DNA from: CAVTBX01 sp963733135
Lineage (GTDB): Bacteria > Actinomycetota > Thermoleophilia > Gaiellales > Gaiellaceae
Length of the DNA stretch: 64,000 nucleotides
Reading direction: 5' to 3'
NCBI GenBank assembly: GCA_963733135.1
Contig: CAVTBX010000007.1
Span: 186,001-250,000 of the forward strand
Under the pieces are notes generated by a model. That model did no database searches, was not told the DNA's origin, and saw only the letters and a program-made list of their open reading frames with translations. How positions within the stretch are numbered: position 1 is the stretch's first letter; the number at the start of each line of letters is the position of its first letter. Positions 48,966 to 56,910 of this stretch are shown here, in pieces. The position numbers and the translations under genes were made by a program.

Positions 48966-49808
48966 CGGGTTGGTCGCGGCGCGCCGGGCGAGCACCTCGA
49001 AGTGGAGGTGCGGCCCGGTCGAGAACCCCGTCGACCCGACTCGCCCGATCACGGAGCCTGTCGACACGCGCTGGCCGCGGCGCACGCGTATGTGCGAAAG
49101 GTGCGCGTACCGCGTCTTCACGCGGTAGCCGTGGCGAATCGAGACCATGTAGCCGAAGCCGCCGGTGTCCCAGCCCGCGAACAAGACGCGGCCCGAGCGT
49201 GCAGCACGGACCCGTGCCCCGTGCCGCGCCGGGAAGTCGACTCCTGCGTGGAAGCGATTGCCGCGGGGCCCGAATCTGTCTCCCACGCCGGCGCGTACCG
49301 GCCAGGCAATGCTGAGCAGCGAGCGGGGGAGGGGCCCGCGAAGCGCGGCCACCGTGGCCGGGCCGACGACGCCGTCCACCCCCACGCGAGCCCAGCGCTG
49401 GAACTTCCGCACGGCGTTAGAGGTCCGCGGCCCGAAACCGCCGTCGAAGGTTCCACAGGGGAAGCCGTGCCAGGCGAGCAGGAACTGGAGCTGGGAGACG
49501 TCGAACCCGATTCGGCCCTGACGGAGAACTCGCAGGCCGAGCGCCGAGCGGCCCAGCCGGCCGAGCGCGCGCTTCGTCTGCGGACCGGCGATGCCGTCCG
49601 CAACGAGACCGCGGTTGCGCTGGAACCTACGAACACTGCGCTCTGTCCGATGGCCGTAGACGCCGTCAACGGTTCCCCCGTAGTACCCACGGGCGCCGAG
49701 GGCCACCTGGAAGGCCGCGACCCGCGATCGGCCCATCGCCCAGGCGGGCTCGGCTGCGAGGGCGACGAGAGTTGTCGCGAGCACGGTGAGAGCGACGAAC
49801 CGTGCCAC
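48948..49808 (-). CDS. Secreted M23 peptidoglycan endopeptidase with two peptidoglycan-binding domains
   Basis: 286 residues. Signal peptide VALTVLATTLVALAAEPAWA; two PG_binding_1 repeats (FQVALGARGYYGGTVDGVYG and LQFLLAWHGFPCGTFDGGFG, each followed by T-x-x-AVRKFQR-type helices); then the LytM/M23 domain with zinc ligands in NRFHAGVDFPARHGARV and TGPHLHFEVLARR. Cleaves peptide cross-bridges in the wall. GTG 49808 gives a proper signal peptide; the longer frame is Arg-rich shadow. Confidence 0.9.
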   Translation of the reverse strand: MARFVALTVLATTLVALAAEPAWAMGRSRVAAFQVALGARGYYGGTVDGVYGHRTERSVRRFQRNRGLVADGIAGPQTKRALGRLGRSALGLRVLRQGRIGFDVSQLQFLLAWHGFPCGTFDGGFGPRTSNAVRKFQRWARVGVDGVVGPATVAALRGPLPRSLLSIAWPVRAGVGDRFGPRGNRFHAGVDFPARHGARVRAARSGRVLFAGWDTGGFGYMVSIRHGYRVKTRYAHLSHIRVRRGQRVSTGSVIGRVGSTGFSTGPHLHFEVLARRAATNPLAALG

Positions 49809-49849
49809 GCCGCCCGATTCGGCCTCCCGGCCGAGCCTCCTGCGCGCCC

Positions 49850-50857
49850 TTACGCGACGATGACGTCCGCAGAGGAGCCGAAGACGAGCGCTGCTCGGAG
49901 CTCGTCGTCTGCGACGCCACGCAGCGAGGGATGGTCGACGTCGACGCTGATATCGTCCCATGTCCCCAGGCCGAGCGCCGCCGCGCCCTCTGTGGAGCCG
50001 TACGCGAGCAGCTGCTCCGGCGCCACGACGTTCCGTCTCAACGCCTGGCGCCGGGCAATTCCCTCGATCTCACGGAGCTCCTCGAGAGGGTCGATCCGGA
50101 CGTTTGAGTCCGACCCGATGCAGATTCCGATCCCGCGCTCGAGCAGGCGCTCAACGGGAAGGAAGCCGTCGCCGAGGTTCGCCTCGGTCGTGGGGCACGC
50201 GCAAACTCGGGAGCCCGCCTGCGCCAGGAGATCGAGCTCGCCGTCGGACGCGTGGGTGCCGTGAACGACTGTCGTCCGCGGGCCCAGGCAGCCGGTGTCG
50301 GCGAGAAGCTCGATCGGCCGGCGGCCGTGCTCGGCGAGGCACTCCTCGATCTCGCGCGGCTGCTCGTCGGCGTGGACGTGAAGGACGAGGCCCTCTCGTT
50401 CGGCATAGGCGCCGATCTCCTGGAGCCAGTCCGCCGGGCAGGCACGGACGGAGTGGGGGGCGACGCCGACACGCGCGCCTTCCGCCGCGAGCTGCTCCAC
50501 CTGTGCCAGGTACTCGGCCACGGAGCCCTGGCGGAAGCGCTCGATCCCCCCGCGCCCGTACGCGGCGAGGAGAAGGGCGAGCTCGACGCCGGCAGCGCAA
50601 GCCGCGTCCACGGCAGCCTCTGCCTCCGCGAAGCCGATGTAGTGAAACTCGCCGACGGCCGTGTAGCCGGCCGCCCGCATCTCGCGGTACACCGCCTCGT
50701 ACTCGATCCGGACATGTCCCGGGGACAGTCCCCGGGACATGTCCAGCATGGAGTCGCGCCAAGCCCAGAAGTCGCCGCCCTCAACCCGGCCCCGCAGCGC
50801 GCGCTGAAAGGCGTGGCTGTGCGCGTTCACGAAACCCGGGAGGACTAGCTCGGGCAC
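49850..50857 (-). CDS. hutF: Formimidoylglutamate deiminase-like amidohydrolase (HutF), short form
   Basis: HutF converts N-formimidoyl-glutamate to N-formyl-glutamate in histidine breakdown. 335 residues: LPGFVNAHSHAFQRALRG (HxH metal site), GYTAVGEFHYIGF, VGVAPHSVRACPADWLQ, VLHVHADEQPREIEECLAEH, TTVVHGTHA and ICIGSDSNVRIDPLEELREI. It lacks the usual N-terminal 60 or so residues and most of the C-terminal composite beta domain, so it is shorter than typical HutF (about 450). No other hut genes are nearby; activity is plausible but unproven. It contains a 35-bp perfect palindrome. Confidence 0.8.
   Translation of the reverse strand: MPELVLPGFVNAHSHAFQRALRGRVEGGDFWAWRDSMLDMSRGLSPGHVRIEYEAVYREMRAAGYTAVGEFHYIGFAEAEAAVDAACAAGVELALLLAAYGRGGIERFRQGSVAEYLAQVEQLAAEGARVGVAPHSVRACPADWLQEIGAYAEREGLVLHVHADEQPREIEECLAEHGRRPIELLADTGCLGPRTTVVHGTHASDGELDLLAQAGSRVCACPTTEANLGDGFLPVERLLERGIGICIGSDSNVRIDPLEELREIEGIARRQALRRNVVAPEQLLAYGSTEGAAALGLGTWDDISVDVDHPSLRGVADDELRAALVFGSSADVIVA
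50710..50744. repeat. 35-bp perfect palindrome inside the hutF coding sequence
   Basis: Arms GGACATGTCCCGGGGAC and GTCCCCGGGACATGTCC, 17 bp each around a single A. It encodes MSRGLSPGHVR within hutF without changing the expected protein length in this region. Confidence 0.9.
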
Positions 50858-50867
50858 CGCGCGAGGC

Positions 50868-50873
50868 TAGCAT
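50868..50873 (+). promoter_or_regulatory. -10 box for the pgsA-like gene (TAGCAT)
   Basis: TAGCAT, 7 nt before ATG 50881, in the 23-bp gap between divergent hutF and the pgsA-like gene. Confidence 0.45.
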
Positions 50874-50880
50874 TGACGTC

Positions 50881-51432
50881 ATGGAGGCTCGCGCCGTGCC
50901 CCAGCCGCTCGCGCAGATCCCGAACGCGCTGACGGTCGTGCGGCTGGCGCTCATCCCCATCTTTGTGGTCGTCGTCCTCGGGACGGACGGCGAGGGGAGC
51001 TACGCGGCCGCGGGTCTCTTCGCTGCCGCAGGCCTCACCGACCAGATCGACGGCTGGCTCGCACGGCGCTGGCGTGTCGAGTCCGACTTCGGGAAGCTCG
51101 CAGACCCCCTCGCGGATAGGCTCATGATCGACGCCGCGGTTGTGCTCCTCTGGCTCGACGGCCGCCTGCCGTGGCCGGCCCTCGCCGTCATCCTGCTGCG
51201 TGACGTAGCCCTCATCGGCGGGTACGGGCTCGTCATGAACCGCGGCTACGAGTTCTCCGTGTCCACGCTCGGCAAGGTCGCCACCTGGATCCTCTACGCA
51301 GCCCTGACGGTGCTCCTCGCATCGGGCGAGGGAGCGACCTGGGCCTTGGCGCTCTTCTGGGCAGGACTCGGCATCGCCCTCGCTGCCGCGATTCTCTACG
51401 TGGCCTCCGCGCTCAAGAGCGTCGCGCGATGA
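50881..51432 (+). CDS. CDP-alcohol phosphatidyltransferase (PgsA-like)
   Basis: 183 residues, about five membrane segments. The family signature is complete: TDQIDGWLARRWRVESDFGK followed by LADPLADRLM, i.e. D-x2-D-G-x2-A-R-x8-G-x3-D-x3-D, the metal and CDP-alcohol site. Likely CDP-diacylglycerol-glycerol-3-phosphate 3-phosphatidyltransferase, but the class includes cardiolipin and inositol enzymes. An ATGA overlap couples it to the nucleotidyltransferase gene. In M. tuberculosis a pgsA paralogue also lies upstream of garA and the ftsR-type gene. Confidence 0.92.
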   Translation: MEARAVPQPLAQIPNALTVVRLALIPIFVVVVLGTDGEGSYAAAGLFAAAGLTDQIDGWLARRWRVESDFGKLADPLADRLMIDAAVVLLWLDGRLPWPALAVILLRDVALIGGYGLVMNRGYEFSVSTLGKVATWILYAALTVLLASGEGATWALALFWAGLGIALAAAILYVASALKSVAR

Positions 51433-53942
51433 AGGCCGTCGTCATGGCGGGCGGAGAGGGGACGCGGCTCCGGCCGCTGACCTCGAATCAGCCGAAGCCG
51501 ATGGTGCCGATCGTAGGCAAGCCCTGCATGGAGCACATAGTGGAGCTCCTCTGCCGCCACGGCTTCGATGACATCATCGTGACGCTCGCCTTCATGCCGC
51601 AGGCAATACGCGGGTACTTCGGCGACGGCGAATCCCACGGCGTTCAGATTCGCTACTCGGTCGAGGAGTCACCCGCGGGTACCGCCGGCTCGGTCAAGCT
51701 CGCGGAGGAGGCGCTCGACGAGACCTTCCTCGTCATCTCGGGCGACGCGCTCTGCGACATCGACCTGGGGAAGATCGTCGAGTTCCACCACGAGAAGGGC
51801 GCTGCGGTCACGATCGGCCTGAAGAGCGTCGACAACCCGCTCGAGTTCGGGATCGTCGTCACGGACGAGGACGGAAAGATCGAGCGCTTCCTCGAGAAGC
51901 CCTCGTGGTCGCAGGTCTTTACGGACACCATCAACACCGGCATCTACGTGGTCGAGCCCGAGGTGCTCCGCCACATCCCTGACGACCGCCCGTACGACTG
52001 GTCGAAGGAGCTCTTTCCGCTCTTGCTCGACATGGGCAGGCCGCTCTACGGCTACGTCTGCGACGGCTACTGGCAGGACATCGGGAACCTGGATCAATTC
52101 CGCCAAGCGAACTTCGACGTCCTAGACGGCAAGGCCGAGCTCGACGTGGAGGGGATCCGACTGCGCGGAAACGTCTATGTGGGGGACGGGATCGAGCTCG
52201 ACGACCTCGAGTCCGTCGAGGGGCCTGCTTTCATCGGGAACTACTCCCGCATCGCACCCGGAGCGACGGTCGGGCCCTACGCGGTGCTCTCGTCGAGCGT
52301 CGTCGTCCGCGAGTACGCGCACGTGGCCCGAAGTGTGGTCGACGCGTCGAGCTACATCGGCCGTCGGTCGCGAATCGAAGGCGCCATCCTCGGGCGGATG
52401 TGCGACATCCGCGCGCACGTCCGGATCCACGAGGGAGTCGCCGTCGGCGACCAGTCGACGATCGGCGAGGAGAGCGAGGTTCTCCCAGGGATCCGCATCT
52501 ACCCCTACAAGGAGGTCGAGTCCGGCACCCAGGTCGACCAGAACCTCATCTGGGAGTCGAGGGCCGGCTCGACGATCTTCGACCGCGATGGCATCTCGGG
52601 CCTCATCAACGTCGACCTGACGCCTGAGACCGCGCTCCGAATCGGGCTTGGGCTCGGCACCGCGCTGAAGAGCGGCGCCAGGGTCGTGACGAGCCGCGAG
52701 GCGCCTCCCGCCTGCCAGCTCGTCCGCCGCGCTGTGATCACCGGTGTGAGCGCGAGCGGTGTGCACGTGGCCGATCTGCGGGTCATGCCTGGAGCGGTGA
52801 CGCGACATCTCCTGAAGACGGAGGGATTCGACGCCGGTTTTCACGTGCGGCAGAGTGCGGCCGATCCGGAGGCGGTACAGATCCAAATCTTCGAGCCGCC
52901 CGGAGTCGAGGCCTCGAGCGCGTTCTTGAAGGAGATCGAGAAACACGTGAGCCGCCAAGAGCTCCGCCGCGCCGCCTCCGACAGCGTGGGCGAGCTCCGG
53001 TACCCGGCGCGGGCGGCGGAGACCTATGCCCAGGATCTCCTGGCCTCTCTCGACGTCGAAGCCATCCGCTCTCGTGGCTTCCGTGTCGTGATCGGCTACT
53101 CGTTCTCGTCGGCCTCCCTCGTGATGCCGCTCGTGCTCGGTCAGCTCGGGGTCGAGGCCGTCGAGGCGCAGGCGCATGTCAGGGAGCGCGCGACGGTGAC
53201 GGGGACGGCGACCCTGGGCGAGTCGATCGGGCAGGTGAAGCGCCTCGTCAAGGCAATCGGGGCCGATCTCGGCATCGCCCTCGATCCGTCAGGAGAGCGG
53301 CTGTACCTCGTCGACGAGCGCGCACGCGAAGTTCCGGTGGAGCAGGAGCTCCTGCTCTTCCTCTCCCTCCTCGCCTCGGACGGAAAGCGTGGTCGGCTGG
53401 CGCTTCCGATCACGGTCACGAGCCTCGTCGACGAGGTCGTCGCGGGCTCGGAGCTCGAGGTCGAGCGAACGCCTGCCTCGCTGCCGGCCCTGACCGCGGC
53501 GGCAGCGTCGGACGGTGTCCTGTTCGCCGGATCTGCCGCAGGCGGGTTCGTGTTCCCCGACTTCGTACCGGCCTACGACGGTGTCGCCAGCCTGTGCAAG
53601 CTCCTCGAGCTCCTGGCGCCCGTTCGCCGACCACTGTCGGAGCTCGTCGACGAGCTGCCGCAGTCGACGGTCGTCCACCGGCAGGTGCGCTGCCCGTTTG
53701 CGCGAAAAGGTGCCGTGATGCGCGTACTGACGGAGCAGATGCGAGACCGCGAGGTCGACCTCCTCGACGGGATCAAGATCTTTGAGGACGGCGGCTGGGC
53801 ACAGGTGCTGCCGGATCCCGCCGAGCCTCTCGTGCATGTATACGCGGAGGCCCCGACCCAGGACGAGGCGCACGAGCTCGAGGCGCGCTACACCGCTCTC
53901 GTGCAGGCGATCATCGCGGACGGCGACGAAGGCAGGACCTAA
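51429..53942 (+). CDS. Sugar-1-phosphate nucleotidyltransferase fused to a degenerate phosphomannomutase-like domain
   Basis: 837 residues. N-terminal NTP_transferase (VVMAGGEGTRLRPLTSNQPK, PMVPIVGKPCMEHIVELL, FLVISGDALCDIDL, INTGIYVVEPEVL), then left-handed beta-helix repeats (FIGNYSRIAPGATVGPYAVL), then an alpha-D-phosphohexomutase-like C-terminus. In the latter the phosphoserine loop (normally TASHNP) reads RQSAADPEAVQ and the metal loop (normally DPDADR) reads DPSGERLY, so mutase activity is doubtful. Probably makes GDP-mannose or a similar sugar nucleotide, with the mutase domain regulatory. Confidence 0.88.
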   Translation: MKAVVMAGGEGTRLRPLTSNQPKPMVPIVGKPCMEHIVELLCRHGFDDIIVTLAFMPQAIRGYFGDGESHGVQIRYSVEESPAGTAGSVKLAEEALDETFLVISGDALCDIDLGKIVEFHHEKGAAVTIGLKSVDNPLEFGIVVTDEDGKIERFLEKPSWSQVFTDTINTGIYVVEPEVLRHIPDDRPYDWSKELFPLLLDMGRPLYGYVCDGYWQDIGNLDQFRQANFDVLDGKAELDVEGIRLRGNVYVGDGIELDDLESVEGPAFIGNYSRIAPGATVGPYAVLSSSVVVREYAHVARSVVDASSYIGRRSRIEGAILGRMCDIRAHVRIHEGVAVGDQSTIGEESEVLPGIRIYPYKEVESGTQVDQNLIWESRAGSTIFDRDGISGLINVDLTPETALRIGLGLGTALKSGARVVTSREAPPACQLVRRAVITGVSASGVHVADLRVMPGAVTRHLLKTEGFDAGFHVRQSAADPEAVQIQIFEPPGVEASSAFLKEIEKHVSRQELRRAASDSVGELRYPARAAETYAQDLLASLDVEAIRSRGFRVVIGYSFSSASLVMPLVLGQLGVEAVEAQAHVRERATVTGTATLGESIGQVKRLVKAIGADLGIALDPSGERLYLVDERAREVPVEQELLLFLSLLASDGKRGRLALPITVTSLVDEVVAGSELEVERTPASLPALTAAAASDGVLFAGSAAGGFVFPDFVPAYDGVASLCKLLELLAPVRRPLSELVDELPQSTVVHRQVRCPFARKGAVMRVLTEQMRDREVDLLDGIKIFEDGGWAQVLPDPAEPLVHVYAEAPTQDEAHELEARYTALVQAIIADGDEGRT

Positions 53943-53957
53943 CCCTCAACCCAAGGT

Positions 53958-53988
53958 TGATACCTGTGAGCCCGGCTGCTTTACTATC
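53958..53988 (+). promoter_or_regulatory. Promoter of the rsiG-like/garA-like/ftsR-like operon
   Basis: TTGATA (53958-53963) and TACTAT (53983-53988), 19 nt apart, or TTTACT with a 17-nt spacer: the most consensus-like promoter in the window. The leader is about 65 nt and ends in GGGAGG before GTG 54061, so this operon is not leaderless. Confidence 0.6.
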
Positions 53989-54060
53989 AAGGTCGGTGCT
54001 CTCCATGTGGTGGCATCGGCGTAGACCCTGAGCGCCGCACACGAACGACCGGGAGGCAGA

Positions 54061-54312
54061 GTGGAAGCACTTCCAGACCTGGGCTCGCTCTCCGACGAGG
54101 AGCTCCGCGACCTGATCCGCCAGCTCGTCGAGGAGGAGCGCGAGGTTTCCTACCGCCGGCGCCTTCTGCACGGGAAGATCGACATCCTCCGCGCCGAGCT
54201 CGTGGCGCGGCTTCAGAAGCAGGTTGGAGAGGGGGAGAGCCCCCTCCGGGAAGTCGACGTCGAGCGCCTGACGGAGATCCTGACCACGAAGGCTGCGCCC
54301 CCGGTCGACTAG
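54061..54312 (+). CDS. RsiG-like c-di-GMP-binding protein (putative anti-sigma factor)
   Basis: 83 residues, predicted helical. The segment EREVSYRRRLLHGKID fits the RsiG cyclic-di-GMP signature E-x3-S-x2-R-x3-Q-x3-D at every position except His for Gln, and the flanking RRLLxGxIDILRAEL is typical of RsiG (anti-WhiG) proteins. Streptomyces RsiG holds two such motifs; single-motif forms that bind c-di-GMP as homodimers are described from Rubrobacter. No WhiG-type sigma gene is in the window. First gene of an operon with garA-like and ftsR-like genes. Family assignment is strong; function here is inferred. Confidence 0.75.
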   Translation: MEALPDLGSLSDEELRDLIRQLVEEEREVSYRRRLLHGKIDILRAELVARLQKQVGEGESPLREVDVERLTEILTTKAAPPVD

Positions 54313-54322
54313 AGGGGCACTG

Positions 54323-54790
54323 ATGACGCACGCCCACTGCCCCGAGTGCGGTTTCCAGAACCCGGAGGCCGCGAACTACTGCTCCAAGTGCGGAGCCCTG
54401 CTCCTCCGTGAGGAAGGCAGTGGGTCGACCACGGTCACGTACACGCCGGAGGAGCTCACTGACGAGGAGAGCGGCACGCTCGAGGACATGCGCATCGAAG
54501 GCACCGCGCTCGTCGTCCGATCCGGGGGAGGGCGAAGCGGCGAGACGTTTCCGCTCGAGGCAGATCGGGTGGAGATCGGCCGCTCGCCGGAGTCCGACGT
54601 CTTTCTCGACGACGTCACCGTGTCACGGACCCATGCGCTGCTCGTAAAGGACGAGACGGGCTACTCGGTCGAGGACGGTGGCAGCCTGAACGGCACGTAC
54701 GTCAACCGCCGCCGTGTGGAGCGCGCCCGTCTCGAAGACGGGGACGAGGTACAGATCGGCAAGTACCGGCTGACCTACCTGGAGCAATGA
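54323..54790 (+). CDS. FHA-domain protein with N-terminal zinc ribbon (GarA-like)
   Basis: 155 residues. Zinc ribbon CPECGFQNPEAANYCSKCGA, a Thr-rich linker (GSGSTTVTYTPEELTDEE) and a C-terminal FHA domain (VEIGRSPESDVFLDDVTVSR, SLNGTYVNRRRVE) that binds phosphothreonine. Mycobacterial GarA has the same architecture minus the ribbon: an N-terminal Thr motif phosphorylated by PknB/PknG, whose binding to its own FHA controls central nitrogen metabolism enzymes. Placement directly before a MerR gene matches garA-Rv1828. Kinase control is inferred. Confidence 0.88.
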   Translation: MTHAHCPECGFQNPEAANYCSKCGALLLREEGSGSTTVTYTPEELTDEESGTLEDMRIEGTALVVRSGGGRSGETFPLEADRVEIGRSPESDVFLDDVTVSRTHALLVKDETGYSVEDGGSLNGTYVNRRRVERARLEDGDEVQIGKYRLTYLEQ

Positions 54791-55500
54791 GCGCTTCCGC
54801 GACATCCGCCTACCCGGCCGGCCGAAGCCCCCGCCCGCTCACGATCGGGGCGGTGCGCCGAGCGCTTCGCGACGAGTTCCCGGACATCTCGATCTCGAAG
54901 ATTCGCTACCTGGAGGATCAGGGACTCCTAAACCCGCGGCGAACCCAGGGCGGGTACCGGCTCTACTCGGAAGACGATGTCGAGCGGCTGCGGACCATCC
55001 TGCGCCTCCAGCGGGACGAGTTCCTCCCGCTCCGCGTCATCCGCCAAGAGCTCGCCGCGCCGGGAACGGTGAAACGCGAGCGCCGTCGGACTGGGAAGAG
55101 CCGCCTCCAAGCGGCCGAGACCGAGGTCGATCTGCGAACGCTCTGCGAGCGGTCGGCGACAGACCGATCGTTCGTGCTGGAGCTCGAGGAGTACGGGCTC
55201 CTCGAGCCGCGGATCGACGAGAACGGGGATAGTCGCTACCTCGAGCGGGACATCGAGGTCGCCATGGCGTGCCGCGAGCTCAGCCGGCACGGCCTCGCCC
55301 CCCGAAACCTGCGGAAGTTCCGAACCAACGCCGACGGCGCGGTCGACCTTCTCCGTCAGCTGCTAGCCCCGACGCTCGCCTCGGCGAACCCGGATCGCCG
55401 CCAGTCCGGGCTCGAGGACCTCGAGGAGCTCGGTGCGGTGGCCGGAGAACTCTCACAGTCGCTCTTCTGGCGCGCGCTGCGATCGCTCGTCGCCGGATGA
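54787..55500 (+). CDS. MerR-family regulator, FtsR/Rv1828-like
   Basis: 237 residues. MerR DNA-binding domain ISISKIRYLEDQGLLNPRRT and QGGYRLYSEDDVERLRTILR, a linker, and a second wing-like domain (LELEEYGLLEPRIDENGDSR) typical of the FtsR/Rv1828 group rather than metal-sensing MerR. FtsR in Corynebacterium activates ftsZ. ATGA overlap with the garA-like gene. Division control fits with sepF and divIVA elsewhere in the window. Confidence 0.88.
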   Translation: MSASATSAYPAGRSPRPLTIGAVRRALRDEFPDISISKIRYLEDQGLLNPRRTQGGYRLYSEDDVERLRTILRLQRDEFLPLRVIRQELAAPGTVKRERRRTGKSRLQAAETEVDLRTLCERSATDRSFVLELEEYGLLEPRIDENGDSRYLERDIEVAMACRELSRHGLAPRNLRKFRTNADGAVDLLRQLLAPTLASANPDRRQSGLEDLEELGAVAGELSQSLFWRALRSLVAG

Positions 55501-55544
55501 TCGATCGGCAGGTGCGGCCGCCCCCTAACTGCCGACCGACCATC

Positions 55545-55550
55545 TAATCT
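55545..55550 (+). promoter_or_regulatory. -10 box for apt (TAATCT)
   Basis: TAATCT, 6 nt before the apt GTG; a good match to TATAAT-type boxes with the first codon at the expected start site. Confidence 0.5.
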
Positions 55551-55556
55551 CGCCGC

Positions 55557-56078
55557 GTGCCGGTCGACCTCGCCGCCAAGATCCGGGATGTCCCCGACTT
55601 TCCGAAGGAGGGGATCGTCTTCAAGGACATCATGCCCCTCCTTGCCGACGAGATGGCCCTTCGGGACACGGTCGATCGCCTCGCCGCCTACGCCGAGCCG
55701 CTCCGTCCCGACGTGATCCTCGGCGCCGAGGCGCGCGGCTTCATCCTGGGAGGCGCGCTGGCCTACCGCCTCGAATGTGGCTTCGTGGCAGCACGGAAGC
55801 CCGGCAAGCTGCCGTGGGAGACCATCAGCGCCGAGTACGAGCTCGAGTACGGCGTCGATTCGCTCGAGCTTCACTCCGACGCGCTTCGTCACGGCGCGCG
55901 CGTCCTGATCCACGACGACCTGCTCGCAACCGGGGGAACGGCAAGGGCGAAGATCGACCTCGTCGAACAGGTTGGCGGCCAGGTCGTCGGGCTTGCATTC
56001 GTGATCGAGCTCGAGTTTCTGCACGGCCGGGAGCGGCTCGAGGGCCACGACGTGTTTTCGCTCGTCAAGTACTCGTAA
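55557..56078 (+). CDS. apt: Adenine phosphoribosyltransferase
   Basis: Salvages adenine to AMP with PRPP. 173 residues: IRDVPDFPKEGIVFKDIMPL, ILGAEARGFILGGALAYRL, ARKPGKLPWETISAEYELEY, and the PRPP loop VLIHDDLLATGGTARAKIDL. Length and motif order are standard. GTG start preceded by TAATCT; likely leaderless. Confidence 0.96.
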   Translation: MPVDLAAKIRDVPDFPKEGIVFKDIMPLLADEMALRDTVDRLAAYAEPLRPDVILGAEARGFILGGALAYRLECGFVAARKPGKLPWETISAEYELEYGVDSLELHSDALRHGARVLIHDDLLATGGTARAKIDLVEQVGGQVVGLAFVIELEFLHGRERLEGHDVFSLVKYS

Positions 56079-56115
56079 GGCGATTCTCCTGGCGTGGGAG
56101 CGGGTCTGACCGCGT

Positions 56116-56206
56116 GTGAACGAACCGGGCTCTCGCCCAGTTCTCCATACGAATCGCGCACAGATCGGCGCGATTCGCCCGGCTCCTGTCGGAGCCTCCG
56201 ACGGCC
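56116..56206 (-). repeat. Triple-hairpin dispersed element, copy C (inverted)
   Basis: Read on the minus strand: GGAGG, stem GGCTCC-GACA-GGAGCC, GGG, perfect stem CGAATCGCGC/GCGCGATTCG across an 8-nt loop, TATGGA, then GAACTGGGC-GAGA-GCCCGGTTC and GTTCAC. Each stem differs from copies A and B but pairs. It lies between apt and the zinc-ribbon gene. Confidence 0.85.
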
Positions 56207-56228
56207 GATACATAATCCGATCCTCCGT

Positions 56229-56831
56229 ATGTACGACGGACTCACCGGGCGCTACACCTTCTCCTGCCCCGGTTCGGGCGCGGTTTCAGTGCGCCTGTCC
56301 AGCTTCCGGCTCGTCGAGCGCCTTCCGGGCGCTGGTCATCCGGCTGTCTACCGCGTTCGCTACGCGTGCCCGTGCGGAGAGGAGCACGAGGGCCTCGTGA
56401 CGCACGAGGAGCTCGACTGGGCGCCGCTCGGCGCCTCGGATGTCTCCTTCTTCAACATCATGACCGCCCGGCTCGAGCGGGCGGCGGACGAGCTGATTGA
56501 ACGCGCCGCGGCGCTGATTCGGGCGGGGGAGTGGCCGTGGAGCTTCTACTGCTATCCCGAGGGCGGCCCGCGACCTGTGTACCCGTCTGCGTTCCACGTG
56601 CTCGCACCGGCCCAAGACGCTGTCGGATTGGCCGTCCGCTGCCCCTCGTGCTCGCAGACGTCCGTGAATGTCGTGAGCTGCCGCCATGTCGACGAGCCCT
56701 TCTACAACGACCGTGCCGTCGGCGTGGTGGAGCACATCTTCCCGCGTGACCGAGACGAGGCCCTCGCAGCGTTTTGCGCCGAGCTGGATTCGGGCTCCTT
56801 TGACGCGCGACGGCGCGATCTGGCGGCCTGA
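56229..56831 (+). CDS. Protein with putative CXC zinc-binding sites, unknown function
   Basis: 200 residues. Cysteine groups RYACPCGEEHEGLVTHEELD and LAVRCPSCSQTSVNVVSCRH look like two zinc-ribbon halves. Otherwise mixed alpha/beta, with an aromatic-rich centre (EWPWSFYCYPEGGP). No family recognised. ATG 56229 chosen because TACATA lies 14 nt upstream and the longer frame would translate through repeat copy C. Confidence 0.7.
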   Translation: MYDGLTGRYTFSCPGSGAVSVRLSSFRLVERLPGAGHPAVYRVRYACPCGEEHEGLVTHEELDWAPLGASDVSFFNIMTARLERAADELIERAAALIRAGEWPWSFYCYPEGGPRPVYPSAFHVLAPAQDAVGLAVRCPSCSQTSVNVVSCRHVDEPFYNDRAVGVVEHIFPRDRDEALAAFCAELDSGSFDARRRDLAA

Positions 56832-56910
56832 AGATCGGGTCAAAACCGGATTACAAGCAGGGGAAATGGGGAAAGCGGGAGGGAATCCGATTCGAATGGG
56901 GTGAAGACGA

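Noticed and set aside
49850..50857. hutF as a pseudogene
   Set aside because: Although short at both ends, all metal and catalytic motifs and the frame are intact, and a -10-like divergent promoter gap is present; kept as a short-form gene.
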